Part shown: positions 53,670-62,235 of the stretch, piece by piece
Position numbering within the stretch: the first letter of the stretch is position 1
How the letters are laid out: each line of letters starts with the position of its first letter
Assembly (NCBI RefSeq): GCF_004014855.1
Contig: NZ_CP034930.1
Span: 1,674,001-1,738,000, forward strand
DNA length: 64,000 nucleotides
Source of the DNA: Apibacter raozihei
GTDB taxonomy: Bacteria > Bacteroidota > Bacteroidia > Flavobacteriales > Weeksellaceae
Direction: 5' to 3'
Notes under the pieces: generated by a model
The model's database searches: none
Seen by the model: only the letters and a program-made list of their open reading frames with translations
What the model was told of the DNA's origin: nothing
Made by a program: the position numbers and the translations under genes

Positions 53670-54319
53670 AAAAAAATATCGTAGCAGCACTCATAATAAT
53701 GCTTTTTCTAGTATTAGCGTGTAAAAGTAAATATTATAGGGAAGTTCCTTACAAATTAGTCTATAGTCAACAAGAAATTGATAATAAATTTCATATTAAA
53801 ACCCGTACATTACCCATCTTGGATACTTTGGATGTAGATGAAGACACGTTGACAGACAGAGAAATATATCTTAAAGAAAAATATGCCATTGTATTAGGAA
53901 TAAAGCCAAAAGAATTGAAAAACTATAAATTTTATGATTTTATAGATCAATGGATAGGCACTCCATATGCAAAAGTAGGGTTTACCGCAGACAGTTTGAA
54001 TATAGCAGCATTTATAAGTGCTTTATATCAATATACATATAAAAGAAAATTGCCTACAACACCCTTAGGTATTTTCAAATCTAATGAAATCAGCCTTTTC
54101 ACAGGTAGAAAATTTTTAAAAGAAGGAGATTTGCTCTTTTTCAGATATGCTAAAGATATGCCGGTGGGTGATATTGGTATCTATCTACGAAATAACAGGA
54201 TATTATATAGTACTAAAAAAAATGGGCTGATGATAGGTGATTTTAATGAGAATTACTATCAATTAAGATATGTAAGTGCAGGTAGGCTTATTATAGATCA
54301 AGAGACCGAACCTAAGTAA
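53666..54319 (+). CDS. NlpC/P60-like lipoprotein lacking catalytic residues (TssQ candidate)
   Basis: A 217-residue lipoprotein (lipobox VLAC, Cys19). Residues about 90-210 follow the NlpC/P60 plan: FIDQWIGTPYAKVGFTADSLNIAAFISALYQ...KLPTTPLGIF...EGDLLFFRYAKDMPVGDIGIYLRNNRILYS...YVSAGRLI. The catalytic Cys of the DCSGF motif is Ile113, the His of HVGIY is Asp169 and the later His is Tyr181, so no peptidase activity is expected; a peptidoglycan-binding or scaffold role is likely. It is coupled to tssF and lies 9 bases before tssG. The T6SS-iii set includes a lipoprotein, TssQ; equivalence is inferred. Confidence 0.8.
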   Translation: MKKNIVAALIIMLFLVLACKSKYYREVPYKLVYSQQEIDNKFHIKTRTLPILDTLDVDEDTLTDREIYLKEKYAIVLGIKPKELKNYKFYDFIDQWIGTPYAKVGFTADSLNIAAFISALYQYTYKRKLPTTPLGIFKSNEISLFTGRKFLKEGDLLFFRYAKDMPVGDIGIYLRNNRILYSTKKNGLMIGDFNENYYQLRYVSAGRLIIDQETEPK

Positions 54320-54328
54320 TTATAGAAT

Positions 54329-55276
54329 ATGGAAATTACTGAAATAAATACAAAGTTAGAGCAGATTAAGAATCGAATTAACTCTTTAAATTATGATTTA
54401 AAGGCCGAGGTAATTATTTCAGAAATAATGAACAAAATTGACCATGAAGATCAAACCTTTTTAGTTGATCACAAAGGACAGTTTAAAAGGCCATTTAGAA
54501 AAGATGTGCTAGATGCAGAATTAGTAGATTTTAATTACGATTCAACACAATTTGTCAAAATAAACTTATCAAGAGACGGAATTTACGATACACTTCCGGA
54601 AGGATTTTTTCATGCTCCAAGAGAAGACCGGTTGAAAAAAACGGTCGACGAAATGACCAAGGAGTATAAAGTTCATAAAAAAGAAGAAGAATATGCACGA
54701 AAATTTTTTCTTCCTTTCGAAAATGAATTTTTCCTTAAAACTATAGAAAGAGAAAACCTGGAAAAAGATATCCTTTTAGAATTAAATGGATCTCGCCCGC
54801 TAGATTTTTTCTATGAATTTTGGGGAATTGATAAAGATTTACCGGAGATTTTAGTTTCCAAACTAATACGTATTTTGCCCTATACACATCAGATAGTTGG
54901 AAATTTAGAATTAACAGTGCACTGTTTAAGTTATCTGTTGGAAGAACAGGTTCATATAGCAGAACAAACCTATAAAGAGCAATCAAGTTCTGAGCAGGAA
55001 ATAAGTCTGGGAGATTGTAGATTAGGATTAAATATGATTTCAGGAAGTGCGTATATGGATTATTCATTATATCTCGAATTCAAGATAGGCCCACTGAAAA
55101 AATCATCTTTTCTTGAATATATACATCAGGGAAAATTAAAAAAATTTGTTGAACTATTTTATGAATACTTCCTGCCTATGGAAGTAGATGTAAAGACAAC
55201 TATACTACTGGATGCAGAAGCTGAAGCATTTAGTTTAAAAGAAATATCAATTTTAGGTATAACAACAAGAATATGA
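54329..55276 (+). CDS. tssG: T6SS baseplate protein TssG
   Basis: The 315-residue TssG (VasB-like) partner of TssF. The family shows low conservation; supporting stretches are RPLDFFYEFWGIDKDLPEILVSKLIRILPYTHQIVGN and the C-terminal LKKFVELFYEYFLPMEVDVKTTILLD, with the gene between tssF and tssK-region genes. Its stop overlaps tssN by four bases. Confidence 0.8.
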   Translation: MEITEINTKLEQIKNRINSLNYDLKAEVIISEIMNKIDHEDQTFLVDHKGQFKRPFRKDVLDAELVDFNYDSTQFVKINLSRDGIYDTLPEGFFHAPREDRLKKTVDEMTKEYKVHKKEEEYARKFFLPFENEFFLKTIERENLEKDILLELNGSRPLDFFYEFWGIDKDLPEILVSKLIRILPYTHQIVGNLELTVHCLSYLLEEQVHIAEQTYKEQSSSEQEISLGDCRLGLNMISGSAYMDYSLYLEFKIGPLKKSSFLEYIHQGKLKKFVELFYEYFLPMEVDVKTTILLDAEAEAFSLKEISILGITTRI

Positions 55277-56250
55277 GATTCAAGACCTTTTTTAAAGATT
55301 TAATAGATCCATCAATTATTGTCGGAATAGTAATTATTTTTGCAGTTACAATTATTCTCACTGTTTTTTTTAGCTCTAAAGTAGAAGGATTTAAGCAAAA
55401 ATATAAAGGAAAATTTATTACATACATAATAATTGTATTACTTGTAACAGCACTAACCATTTTTATTGGTTCTTCAGAAGTTTTCAATAATCAGATATTC
55501 AGTATATTCATTTTTTACCAGATAGTCTTTTTTATATTAGGTATTATACATAGCTATGTATATAGAAACTACTTTGAAAAATTTGAAAAAGAATCTCCAT
55601 GGATTGAAATGTTTTTCAGTTTTATTGTAACCATTTATATTTTGATTCCTTTTCTCTTAGTATATACTATTGTTAAAGGCAATACCTATGTTTACAGCAT
55701 GATGTTTTCTTCCTTGGTATTTATGATACCTACAGTGATTTATTTAACTTTTGAGGCATCCATAGCAATTCCTCCCAAAATTTACAAAACTTGGCTGTTT
55801 CCCGAAGAACACGCATATCCTGATCCACCGGATAGTGAATATAGAGATATGCTGGTAGTTACCTTTGTGTTTCATAAAGAACCCGATTCGGAAGTAAGAA
55901 CAGAATTTAGGGCTAAAGCTCCTATTCGTATGGATTTCGGTAGATTATTTTATCACTTTGTAAATGATTACAATTTACGTAATCCGGATGCCCCTATTAA
56001 TTTAATGGATAAAAATGGAGAAAAGCAACATTGGGTATTTTATTTGAAAAACAAAAGTTTCGGATTTGCTAAATTTATCAGACCAGATTATCCGCTGTAC
56101 ATGAACTCTATAGAAGAAAACAGTGTTATAATCTGTCGTAGGACACCCCCGTTACTAAATTCTGAAGATGAACTGGATTATGATATGAAAGATAGTAAGA
56201 TTGAAGAAAATCCTAATATAGATGAAAAACAAAAAAAAGATAATTTTTAA
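55273..56250 (+). CDS. tssN: T6SS-iii transmembrane protein TssN
   Basis: A 325-residue protein with about five transmembrane helices in the first 170 residues (SIIVGIVIIFAVTIILTVFF, FITYIIIVLLVTALTIFIG, FSIFIFYQIVFFILGII, FFSFIVTIYILIPFLLVY, SSLVFMIPTVIYLTF), then a soluble cytoplasmic domain (about 175-325: MLVVTFVFHKEPDSEVRTEFRAKAPIRMDFGRLFYHFVNDYN) and an acidic tail. TssN is specific to the Bacteroidetes T6SS, which lacks TssJLM. It would help form the membrane complex to which TssK docks. Confidence 0.85.
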   Translation: MRFKTFFKDLIDPSIIVGIVIIFAVTIILTVFFSSKVEGFKQKYKGKFITYIIIVLLVTALTIFIGSSEVFNNQIFSIFIFYQIVFFILGIIHSYVYRNYFEKFEKESPWIEMFFSFIVTIYILIPFLLVYTIVKGNTYVYSMMFSSLVFMIPTVIYLTFEASIAIPPKIYKTWLFPEEHAYPDPPDSEYRDMLVVTFVFHKEPDSEVRTEFRAKAPIRMDFGRLFYHFVNDYNLRNPDAPINLMDKNGEKQHWVFYLKNKSFGFAKFIRPDYPLYMNSIEENSVIICRRTPPLLNSEDELDYDMKDSKIEENPNIDEKQKKDNF

Positions 56251-56272
56251 TTTAAGATAATAAGACTTTACC

Positions 56273-57433
56273 ATGTTAGAAAAATTAAATTATTTTCCGG
56301 TGAATTGGATAGATGGGATGAAAATTAATAAATCTCATTTTATTGCAATGCAGGATAACTTTGTAGATATGGCCAGAGATGCCATTGGTAGCCACGTAAC
56401 TCCAATAAGTTATGGCTTGTTACCTGTACAGAATACAATGGAGTCTATAAAAATATCCTTGGTAATAGACAATCACAAATTACTAAGAGTTAAAATAGAA
56501 GAATGTCATGCGGTTACTCCTAACGGAGCTAGAATAGAAATAACCCCGATGAATAATTCCATAGATATGCAGATGCCATATCCTGAAGCTGTATATAATC
56601 TGGATGAAGCGCAAAATGTTGTTTTGCTTGCTAATATTGTTGTAAATCCTTTTGAGAAAGTTCCCTTTGGAGAATTGGATCCGGAAGAAAATCCTCCAAG
56701 ATATCCATATTTGGTACCAACATATAAGTTACATTTAGTACAGGAAGGGCAGCTTTCACAACAATCTTCATATGCAGGCTACCAGCTCACTGTCGGTAAA
56801 ATAATAATAAATAAAGAAGAAACCAGTTTACAGCCGGGTTATATTCCTCCCTGCACTACGACCAATAGTCATAAAGAACTTATTGATATGCACACGGGAA
56901 TTGATAAGTTTATGGGACAGCTTGAACTGTATGCAGTACAAATTGCGCAGAAAATTAACCGTAAGCATCAAACTAACGAATTAGCGGTTATGGTACTTAA
57001 ATTATCCGATTTAATAATTACCTATCTAGGAAACGAAATTAATTCATTACGATGGTTTGGTTTATACACCAGTCCAGCCTTTATGTTTGACAAAATTGTT
57101 CGTTTAGGAAGGATTATGAAAAATTTTGTAGATGCCAAATCCGGAGCAGGTAAAGAAGAATTATTAAATTATTTGGCAGAATGGTGCGGTTTATCACAAG
57201 GAGACTTTGAAGTATTGTTTACAGATTTAGTAAACGTTGGGTATAATCATTCGCAAATTGATAAAACGATGAGTCAGGTGAGTATTTTCATGAGAACAAT
57301 TGACCAACTGTTCTCTGCATTAAATAAACTTGACTTTATCGGAAGAAGAAATGATACCGGAATATTTGTAAAAGAGAGAATGGAAAATGATCCGATAGAA
57401 AAAACTAAAAGAAGCAGATTTTTTGATGATTAA
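56273..57433 (+). CDS. tssK: T6SS baseplate protein TssK
   Basis: The 386-residue TssK-like protein, with FPVNWIDGMKINKSHFIAMQDNFVDMARDAIG at the start (family W-x-x-G-M-x-L-x-x-x-H-F pattern) and a receptor-binding-like C-terminal half (GRIMKNFVDAKSGAGKEELLNYLAEWCGLSQGDFE). TssK joins the baseplate to the membrane complex. Shorter than proteobacterial TssK (about 445), as is usual for subtype iii. Confidence 0.9.
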   Translation: MLEKLNYFPVNWIDGMKINKSHFIAMQDNFVDMARDAIGSHVTPISYGLLPVQNTMESIKISLVIDNHKLLRVKIEECHAVTPNGARIEITPMNNSIDMQMPYPEAVYNLDEAQNVVLLANIVVNPFEKVPFGELDPEENPPRYPYLVPTYKLHLVQEGQLSQQSSYAGYQLTVGKIIINKEETSLQPGYIPPCTTTNSHKELIDMHTGIDKFMGQLELYAVQIAQKINRKHQTNELAVMVLKLSDLIITYLGNEINSLRWFGLYTSPAFMFDKIVRLGRIMKNFVDAKSGAGKEELLNYLAEWCGLSQGDFEVLFTDLVNVGYNHSQIDKTMSQVSIFMRTIDQLFSALNKLDFIGRRNDTGIFVKERMENDPIEKTKRSRFFDD

Positions 57434-57444
57434 AAAATAACATT

Positions 57445-57960
57445 ATGGAAGTATTAAATAAAAAAGAAAGATTAATTTCATTTCTACTCTTTATTTCACT
57501 GTTTTTAATAACTGTAGTTATCATTGTAGTATCAGTATTTTTTAATTTTCATTTGCCTTGGAGGGAAAACGAAGAACTAAAAAAAGAAAATGCCTCTATG
57601 ATTAACGAATTTAGATTTCAGTCCAAATTTGAAGAGCAGATGGAATTACTAAAAAAATATATTGATTCCATTGATATGCCTAATCAGGATACATATTACT
57701 ATCAGCAGAAATCAGTCGATATGGTGATCAAAATGGAACAAAATATACCCAGTCAGGATAGCGTGAGAAGAGGGCTCTTGTATAAGAATTTTTTGCTTAC
57801 CAGCCGCTCCCTTATTGATTCTAAAAAGACTATTAAAACCTATGGCAAAAGTAAAGCGGAAATTGATACTCTACTTGCTAAAGTTGAGGCATATAGAAAG
57901 CAAATTGAAATTATGAAAAGGGATTTGGATATATGCAGAATGCTAAATAGAAAAGATTAA
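57445..57960 (+). CDS. tssO: T6SS-iii transmembrane protein TssO
   Basis: A 171-residue protein with one N-terminal transmembrane helix (LISFLLFISLFLITVVIIVVSVFF), then a long periplasmic coiled coil (ENEELKKENASMINEFRFQSKFEEQMELLKKYIDS... and KSKAEIDTLLAKVEAYRKQIEIMKRDL). This layout and its place after tssK match TssO. It lies 11 bases after tssK and ends 124 bases before hcp1, whose own promoter follows. Confidence 0.82.
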   Translation: MEVLNKKERLISFLLFISLFLITVVIIVVSVFFNFHLPWRENEELKKENASMINEFRFQSKFEEQMELLKKYIDSIDMPNQDTYYYQQKSVDMVIKMEQNIPSQDSVRRGLLYKNFLLTSRSLIDSKKTIKTYGKSKAEIDTLLAKVEAYRKQIEIMKRDLDICRMLNRKD

Positions 57961-58010
57961 ATTTAACTTTTTTTTAACATTTTAAATGAGATAAGATAAA
58001 AGAAAAGGGT

Positions 58011-58018
58011 TATATTTG
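58011..58018 (+). promoter_or_regulatory. -7 element for hcp1
   Basis: TATATTTG is an exact TAnnTTTG, about 67 bases before hcp1, giving the tube gene its own promoter inside the T6SS region. No -33 TTG is seen. Confidence 0.55.
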
Positions 58019-58084
58019 TATTATAAGTTTTAGTTAATTAGTTAAATTTTAAATTATAATATTAATCATTAAAATCATTTTATT

Positions 58085-58471
58085 ATGTCATTTAAAGCTA
58101 AATTAGAAGTAGCAGGAAAAAAGTACAATGTACTAAATGTTAATTATTCCTTAGCTCAGGAAACAGATCCAACCGGGCGTCCATCTTCTCAGACTAGAGG
58201 AGGTAGAATTGAAGTAACAGTAGAATCAACCGGTGAGACTGATATTTTTGAATGGATGACCAACAGTTTCGAAAGAAAAGACGGAAAAGTAATCTTTGTA
58301 AAAAGAGATTCCGATGCAACTCTTAAAGAACTTAACTTTTCAGATGGTTATGTAGTAAAATACAGAGAAAATTTCGATGCCATTGGTTCTAACCCCCTAA
58401 CAGAAACTTTCACCATTTCAGCTAAAGCTATCAAAATGGGAACAGGAGAACACGTTAACGAGTGGGTATAA
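58085..58471 (+). CDS. hcp: T6SS tube protein Hcp/TssD, copy 1
   Basis: The 128-residue Bacteroidetes Hcp: MSFKAKLEVAGKKYNVLNVNYSLAQETDPTGRPSSQTRGGRIEVTVEST, where the Y-x-L-x-Q-x-x-D-x-x-G-R-P motif is typical of this group, and the NPLTETFTISAKAI strand near the end. It forms the hexameric inner tube. The next gene is a second, more divergent Hcp. Its own promoter and a terminator 48 bases downstream suggest expression apart from the main operon. Confidence 0.93.
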   Translation: MSFKAKLEVAGKKYNVLNVNYSLAQETDPTGRPSSQTRGGRIEVTVESTGETDIFEWMTNSFERKDGKVIFVKRDSDATLKELNFSDGYVVKYRENFDAIGSNPLTETFTISAKAIKMGTGEHVNEWV

Positions 58472-58518
58472 TAACCAAAATTCGTGGTTTTCAATTAAAA
58501 GAAAAAGCTCTATAGAGC

Positions 58519-58550
58519 AAAAAAGGGAGTTTTATATTACTCCCTTTTTT
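58519..58550 (+). terminator. Terminator after hcp1
   Basis: Arms AAAAAAGGGAGT (58519-58530) and ACTCCCTTTTTT (58539-58550), loop of eight. Just before it, 58507-58518 is a separate 12-base palindrome (GCTCTATAGAGC). Confidence 0.9.
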
Positions 58551-58598
58551 ATTACAGATTATATGAAAATTCTTATTATTAATTAAAAAAAAACAAAC

Positions 58599-58991
58599 AT
58601 GTCATCTTTTTTAGCCAAATTAGAGATGGACGGAGAAGTCCACAATGTTTTACACTGCAAATATAGTTTTAATCAAGGTGTAGATAGTACAGGGAAGCCT
58701 CAGGCTACAATTCGTGGTGGACAGGTTCATTTGAAAATTGAAAGTTCAGGAAAGTCAACTTTTATAGATTGGATGTTATCTTCCGAAAAAACAAAGGATG
58801 CAACAATTATCTTTTATAGAAGAGATGCAATGAGTCGTTTACAGGAAGTTAAATTTGAAAAAGGATACTGTATAGAGTTTACTGAAGAATTTGATTCCAT
58901 AAACGATGAGCCTATGTCTATAAGTATGTTAATCGTTGCTAAAAATTTAACAGTAACCAATGTTTCCTATGAAAATACATGGAAAATCTAA
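58599..58991 (+). CDS. T6SS tube protein Hcp/TssD, copy 2
   Basis: A 130-residue Hcp paralogue: SFLAKLEMDGEVHNVLHCKYSFNQGVDSTGKPQATIRGGQVHLKIESSGKSTFIDWMLSS keeps the family frame but differs from copy 1 at more than half of positions and carries Cys residues that copy 1 lacks. Bacteroidetes often carry several Hcps; such second copies may be alternative tube subunits or carry effectors. No C-terminal extension is present, so it is not an Hcp-effector fusion. It follows the hcp1 terminator, so depends on read-through or an unseen promoter. Confidence 0.9.
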   Translation: MSSFLAKLEMDGEVHNVLHCKYSFNQGVDSTGKPQATIRGGQVHLKIESSGKSTFIDWMLSSEKTKDATIIFYRRDAMSRLQEVKFEKGYCIEFTEEFDSINDEPMSISMLIVAKNLTVTNVSYENTWKI

Positions 58992-59019
58992 ATTTTCTAT
59001 CGTAGGTTATTTTCTTACT

Positions 59020-59075
59020 AAAATATTCTAATAAAAAAGTTCGGAAATTTCCGAACTTTTTTATTAGAATATTTT
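59020..59075. terminator. Perfect 56-base palindrome between hcp2 and ppaC
   Basis: 28-base arms 59020-59047 and 59048-59075 are exact reverse complements with no spacer (core AAGTTCGGAAATTTCCGAACTT, flanked by AT-rich arms). It ends a plus and a minus gene, so works as a bidirectional terminator. Confidence 0.9.
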
Positions 59076-59092
59076 GATATAAAAGTTTAAGA

Positions 59093-60037
59093 TTATTGAG
59101 ATACAGTTTCTTCAGACAAAGCCACAGTTAATTGAGGAATAATTTGTTTTTTTCGGGAAACTACTCCTTTTAAAAAACCTTCATTTTCAGTTAAATGTAT
59201 ATTAAAAGCACGTTCAGCACTTAAATAAGAATCCCCTAATGCAATAATCCTAGAATCACTATCAAGCACATTTGTCGCTACAAATAAAAACAAATTATAA
59301 TGATTTGAGGATATCTCTTCGTTTATAGCATTTATTATTTCTTCCTTTCTAGAGAAAATATCATTGAAATCTACAGTATTGACTTGAGCTACACGAATTT
59401 TTTTATCATTTACTTCAAAAGATTTTGCATCAAGTGAAATTAATTCAACAGCACTTTTACCAGATAAATTAGTTCCGGCTTTAAGAAGTTCCATACCGTA
59501 ATCGTTTAAGTCGACACCAGCAATAGTAGCTAGTTCCTGAGCAGCTTTAATATCTTCATCTGTACAGGTAGGAGATTTGAAAAGCAAAGTGTCTGAAATA
59601 ATACCTGAAAGCATCAATCCAGCTATATGTGGAGGAATTTCAATACCATGCTCTTTATATAGCTTTAAAATAATTGTTTGAGTACAGCCTACAGGTTCTG
59701 CTCTATAATAAAGAGGGTTTATAGTCTGGAAATTAGCAATTCTATGATGGTCAATTACAGCAAGAACTGTCAATTCCGAAATATCGGAAACAGCTTGTTG
59801 AAATTCATTATGATCTACAAGCATTACTTCTTTAGTCTCGTCCGAGGCACGACTTATAACTCTGGGAGCTTCAGTTTTAAAATAATTTAAGGCATATTGG
59901 GTTTCTTCATTAGGTTTACCCAAAGCCACAGCTTCGGTATTTTTTCCAAGTTTATTTTGTAAATATGATAAGGATATAGCCGAAGTAATTGAGTCTGTAT
60001 CAGGATTTAAATGTCCTATAATTAGTATTTTACTCAT
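59093..60037 (-). CDS. ppaC: Manganese-dependent inorganic pyrophosphatase
   Basis: Family II pyrophosphatase (DHH phosphoesterase) that hydrolyses pyrophosphate. From the chosen ATG (60037) it is 314 residues and opens MSKILIIGHLNPDTDSITSA, where the His and two Asp bind manganese; an ATG ten codons upstream would add an unlikely hydrophobic stretch. VDHNE, the VIDHHRIANF (DHH) motif, and the C-terminal DHHA2-type SRKKQIIPQL complete the site. A full promoter precedes it. Confidence 0.93.
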   Translation of the reverse strand: MSKILIIGHLNPDTDSITSAISLSYLQNKLGKNTEAVALGKPNEETQYALNYFKTEAPRVISRASDETKEVMLVDHNEFQQAVSDISELTVLAVIDHHRIANFQTINPLYYRAEPVGCTQTIILKLYKEHGIEIPPHIAGLMLSGIISDTLLFKSPTCTDEDIKAAQELATIAGVDLNDYGMELLKAGTNLSGKSAVELISLDAKSFEVNDKKIRVAQVNTVDFNDIFSRKEEIINAINEEISSNHYNLFLFVATNVLDSDSRIIALGDSYLSAERAFNIHLTENEGFLKGVVSRKKQIIPQLTVALSEETVSQ

Positions 60038-60102
60038 GAGGGTTATTATTAAAAATTTATTTAACATAAGATAAAACAGATAACTATTTTATAATGAGGT
60101 TG

Positions 60103-60133
60103 CAAATATACGCTATTTACGATTTTTTTACAA
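60103..60133 (-). promoter_or_regulatory. Promoter of ppaC
   Basis: On the minus strand TTG (60131-60133) and TATATTTG (60103-60110) are 20 bases apart; one of the best promoters in the window. Confidence 0.65.
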
Positions 60134-60188
60134 AAGAAAAGAAAGTGCATTACTGAAACACTTATTTTTTAATTAATTAAAACTTTTC

Positions 60189-60196
60189 TATTTTTG
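60189..60196 (+). promoter_or_regulatory. -7 element for ffh
   Basis: TATTTTTG, 22 bases before the ffh start. No TTG at -33. Confidence 0.45.
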
Positions 60197-60218
60197 CAAT
60201 ACATTATAAAGAACGAAT

Positions 60219-61568
60219 ATGTTTCAAAATTTACAGGATAAATTAGATAAGGCTTTACATAATATTAGCGGTAGAGGAAAAATAACTGAAATTAACGTTG
60301 CCGAAACGGTAAAAGAAATTCGGAGAGCTTTGGTTGATGCCGATGTTAGCTATAAAGTGGCAAAAGATCTTACCAAAAGAATCCAGGATAAGGCTATGGG
60401 AGAGAATGTGCTTACTTCTTTAACTCCAGGTCAGTTAATGGTGAAGATTGTACATGACGAGCTAGCTGAATTGATGGGAGGAGAAAACGTAGGAATAAAT
60501 CTGTCGGCAAATCCTTCAATAGTTCTGATAGCAGGTTTACAAGGATCTGGTAAAACTACATTCTCGGGGAAACTAGCTAACTATCTCAAGACAAAGAAAC
60601 AGAAGAAAGTTCTTTTAGTAGCTTGTGATGTGTATCGTCCGGCTGCAATAGACCAGTTAAAAGTTTTAGGAAATCAAGTCGGAGTAGAAGTATTTTCTGA
60701 AATTGAAAACAAAAATCCTGTCGATATATCTTTACATGCAATAGATTATGCAAAGCAAAATAAGTTTTCTGTAATTATTATTGACACCGCTGGACGTTTA
60801 GCCATAGATGAAACTATGATGAATGAAATTAGAAACGTTCATCAGGCAGTTCAGCCTCAGGAGACACTTTTTGTAGTAGACTCTATGACAGGTCAGGATG
60901 CTGTTAATACAGCCAAGGCTTTTAATGAGGTTTTAGATTATGATGGAGTAGTATTGACCAAACTGGATGGAGATACCCGCGGTGGGGCTGCCTTAACTAT
61001 TCGTACAGTTGTCGATAAGCCTATTAAATTTATATCTACCGGAGAAAAGATGGAAGCTTTAGATCTTTTCTATCCTGAACGTATGGCAGACCGTATATTA
61101 GGAATGGGAGACGTTGTTTCCCTGGTAGAGAGAGCTCAGGAGCAGTTTGATGAAGAAGAAGCCAGAAAATTGCAGAAAAAGATTGCAAAAAATCAGTTCG
61201 GGTTTGATGATTTCTTAAGCCAAATCAAGCAGATTAAGAAAATGGGAAATATGAAAGATTTAATGGGAATGATTCCAGGGGTGGGTAAAGCAATGAAGGA
61301 TGTAAATATAGACGATGACGCTTTTAAACATATTGAAGCACTTATATATTCAATGACTCCGGATGAAAGAAGAAATCCGGCAATTATTACAACATCAAGA
61401 AAAAATCGTATAGCTAAAGGTAGCGGACGTACCGTTCAAGATATAAATCAACTACTTAAACAGTTCGAACAGATGAGCAAAATGATGAAAATGATGCAGT
61501 CGCCCCAAGGTAGAATGATGATGCAGGCAATGGCTAAACAAATGGGTAACGGAGGTAAACCATTTTAA
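60219..61568 (+). CDS. ffh: Signal recognition particle protein Ffh
   Basis: The SRP GTPase that delivers nascent membrane proteins to FtsY and SecYEG. The 449-residue protein has the N domain (about 1-95), the G domain with GLQGSGKTT, DTAGR, TKLDGDTRGGAAL, and the methionine-rich M domain at the end (MSKMMKMMQSPQGRMMMQAMAKQMG). The SRP RNA gene is not visible nearby. Confidence 0.97.
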   Translation: MFQNLQDKLDKALHNISGRGKITEINVAETVKEIRRALVDADVSYKVAKDLTKRIQDKAMGENVLTSLTPGQLMVKIVHDELAELMGGENVGINLSANPSIVLIAGLQGSGKTTFSGKLANYLKTKKQKKVLLVACDVYRPAAIDQLKVLGNQVGVEVFSEIENKNPVDISLHAIDYAKQNKFSVIIIDTAGRLAIDETMMNEIRNVHQAVQPQETLFVVDSMTGQDAVNTAKAFNEVLDYDGVVLTKLDGDTRGGAALTIRTVVDKPIKFISTGEKMEALDLFYPERMADRILGMGDVVSLVERAQEQFDEEEARKLQKKIAKNQFGFDDFLSQIKQIKKMGNMKDLMGMIPGVGKAMKDVNIDDDAFKHIEALIYSMTPDERRNPAIITTSRKNRIAKGSGRTVQDINQLLKQFEQMSKMMKMMQSPQGRMMMQAMAKQMGNGGKPF

Positions 61569-61596
61569 TTTAAAATATCAGAAAGCATTACTACAT

Positions 61597-61625
61597 AAAA
61601 AAACACGGAAACCTCCGTGTTTTTT
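61597..61625. terminator. Bidirectional terminator between ffh and the thiamin pyrophosphokinase gene
   Basis: Arm AAAAAACACGGA ending at 61609 pairs with TCCGTGTTTTTT (61614-61625), loop of four. The right arm overlaps the stop codon of the convergent gene. Confidence 0.9.
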
Positions 61626-62235
61626 ATTTACCTATATACAATAGCAATTCACCATCAGTGTAGGTGATAGTTACTGAATTTTTGTTAGCTTTATTTCTTG
61701 TACCAATTCTTTCAGAAAATGTTAATGATTCATTAGACAAAGGATATTCTAAGCCTTCAGTACAAATATTTGTTGCCGTGAAAAAAGGAATGAGAGATAT
61801 TGTTTTTCCTTTAACACCACAAAGATTTACTCTTTTTTCAGAAAAGAAAAAATATGAAAAATCATCATAAAAAGTAATTTTCAATTTCTTTTTAAAGAAT
61901 AGAGCAGTTGCCAAATTGCCAATAAAATGGTCACTTTCTCTACCAGTTGCACCGTAAACATCAACTTCTTTAATTCCACGCTTAATAAGAAGTTCTAAAG
62001 CCTTGTGGAAATCAGTTTTATTTTGATCAGGAGTTGGTATCACAGTTATAAGAGAAGGTACTTTCTTACGTTTAATACTATCTAAATCTCCCGAAATGAA
62101 ATCAACTGTTAAATTGAATTTTTTCACATAACGGGTATAAGCACCATCGGTGCAACATATTAAAGAATAAGAGGATAAATCTTCGGGTATAGATTTAGGC
62201 TTTTTTCCGTTGATAAAAAGTAATGCTTTATTCAT
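61624..62235 (-). CDS. Thiamin pyrophosphokinase
   Basis: Converts thiamin to the active diphosphate (needed for example by MenD). The 203-residue protein has ICCTDGAYTRYVKKF, DFISGDLDSI (ATP/Mg site), DQNKTDFHKALELL and YGATGRESDHFIGNLATALF, which are the family motifs. The eight-base overlap with the cobalamin adenosyltransferase gene upstream shows that they share a transcript. Confidence 0.92.
   Translation of the reverse strand: MNKALLFINGKKPKSIPEDLSSYSLICCTDGAYTRYVKKFNLTVDFISGDLDSIKRKKVPSLITVIPTPDQNKTDFHKALELLIKRGIKEVDVYGATGRESDHFIGNLATALFFKKKLKITFYDDFSYFFFSEKRVNLCGVKGKTISLIPFFTATNICTEGLEYPLSNESLTFSERIGTRNKANKNSVTITYTDGELLLYIGK

Noticed and set aside
58507-58518. 12-base palindrome GCTCTATAGAGC as an operator
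   Set aside because: It lies directly before the hcp1 terminator with no gene start nearby; probably part of the terminator structure or chance.
58599-58991. Hcp2 as an Hcp-toxin fusion or effector
   Set aside because: Normal Hcp length with no extension.
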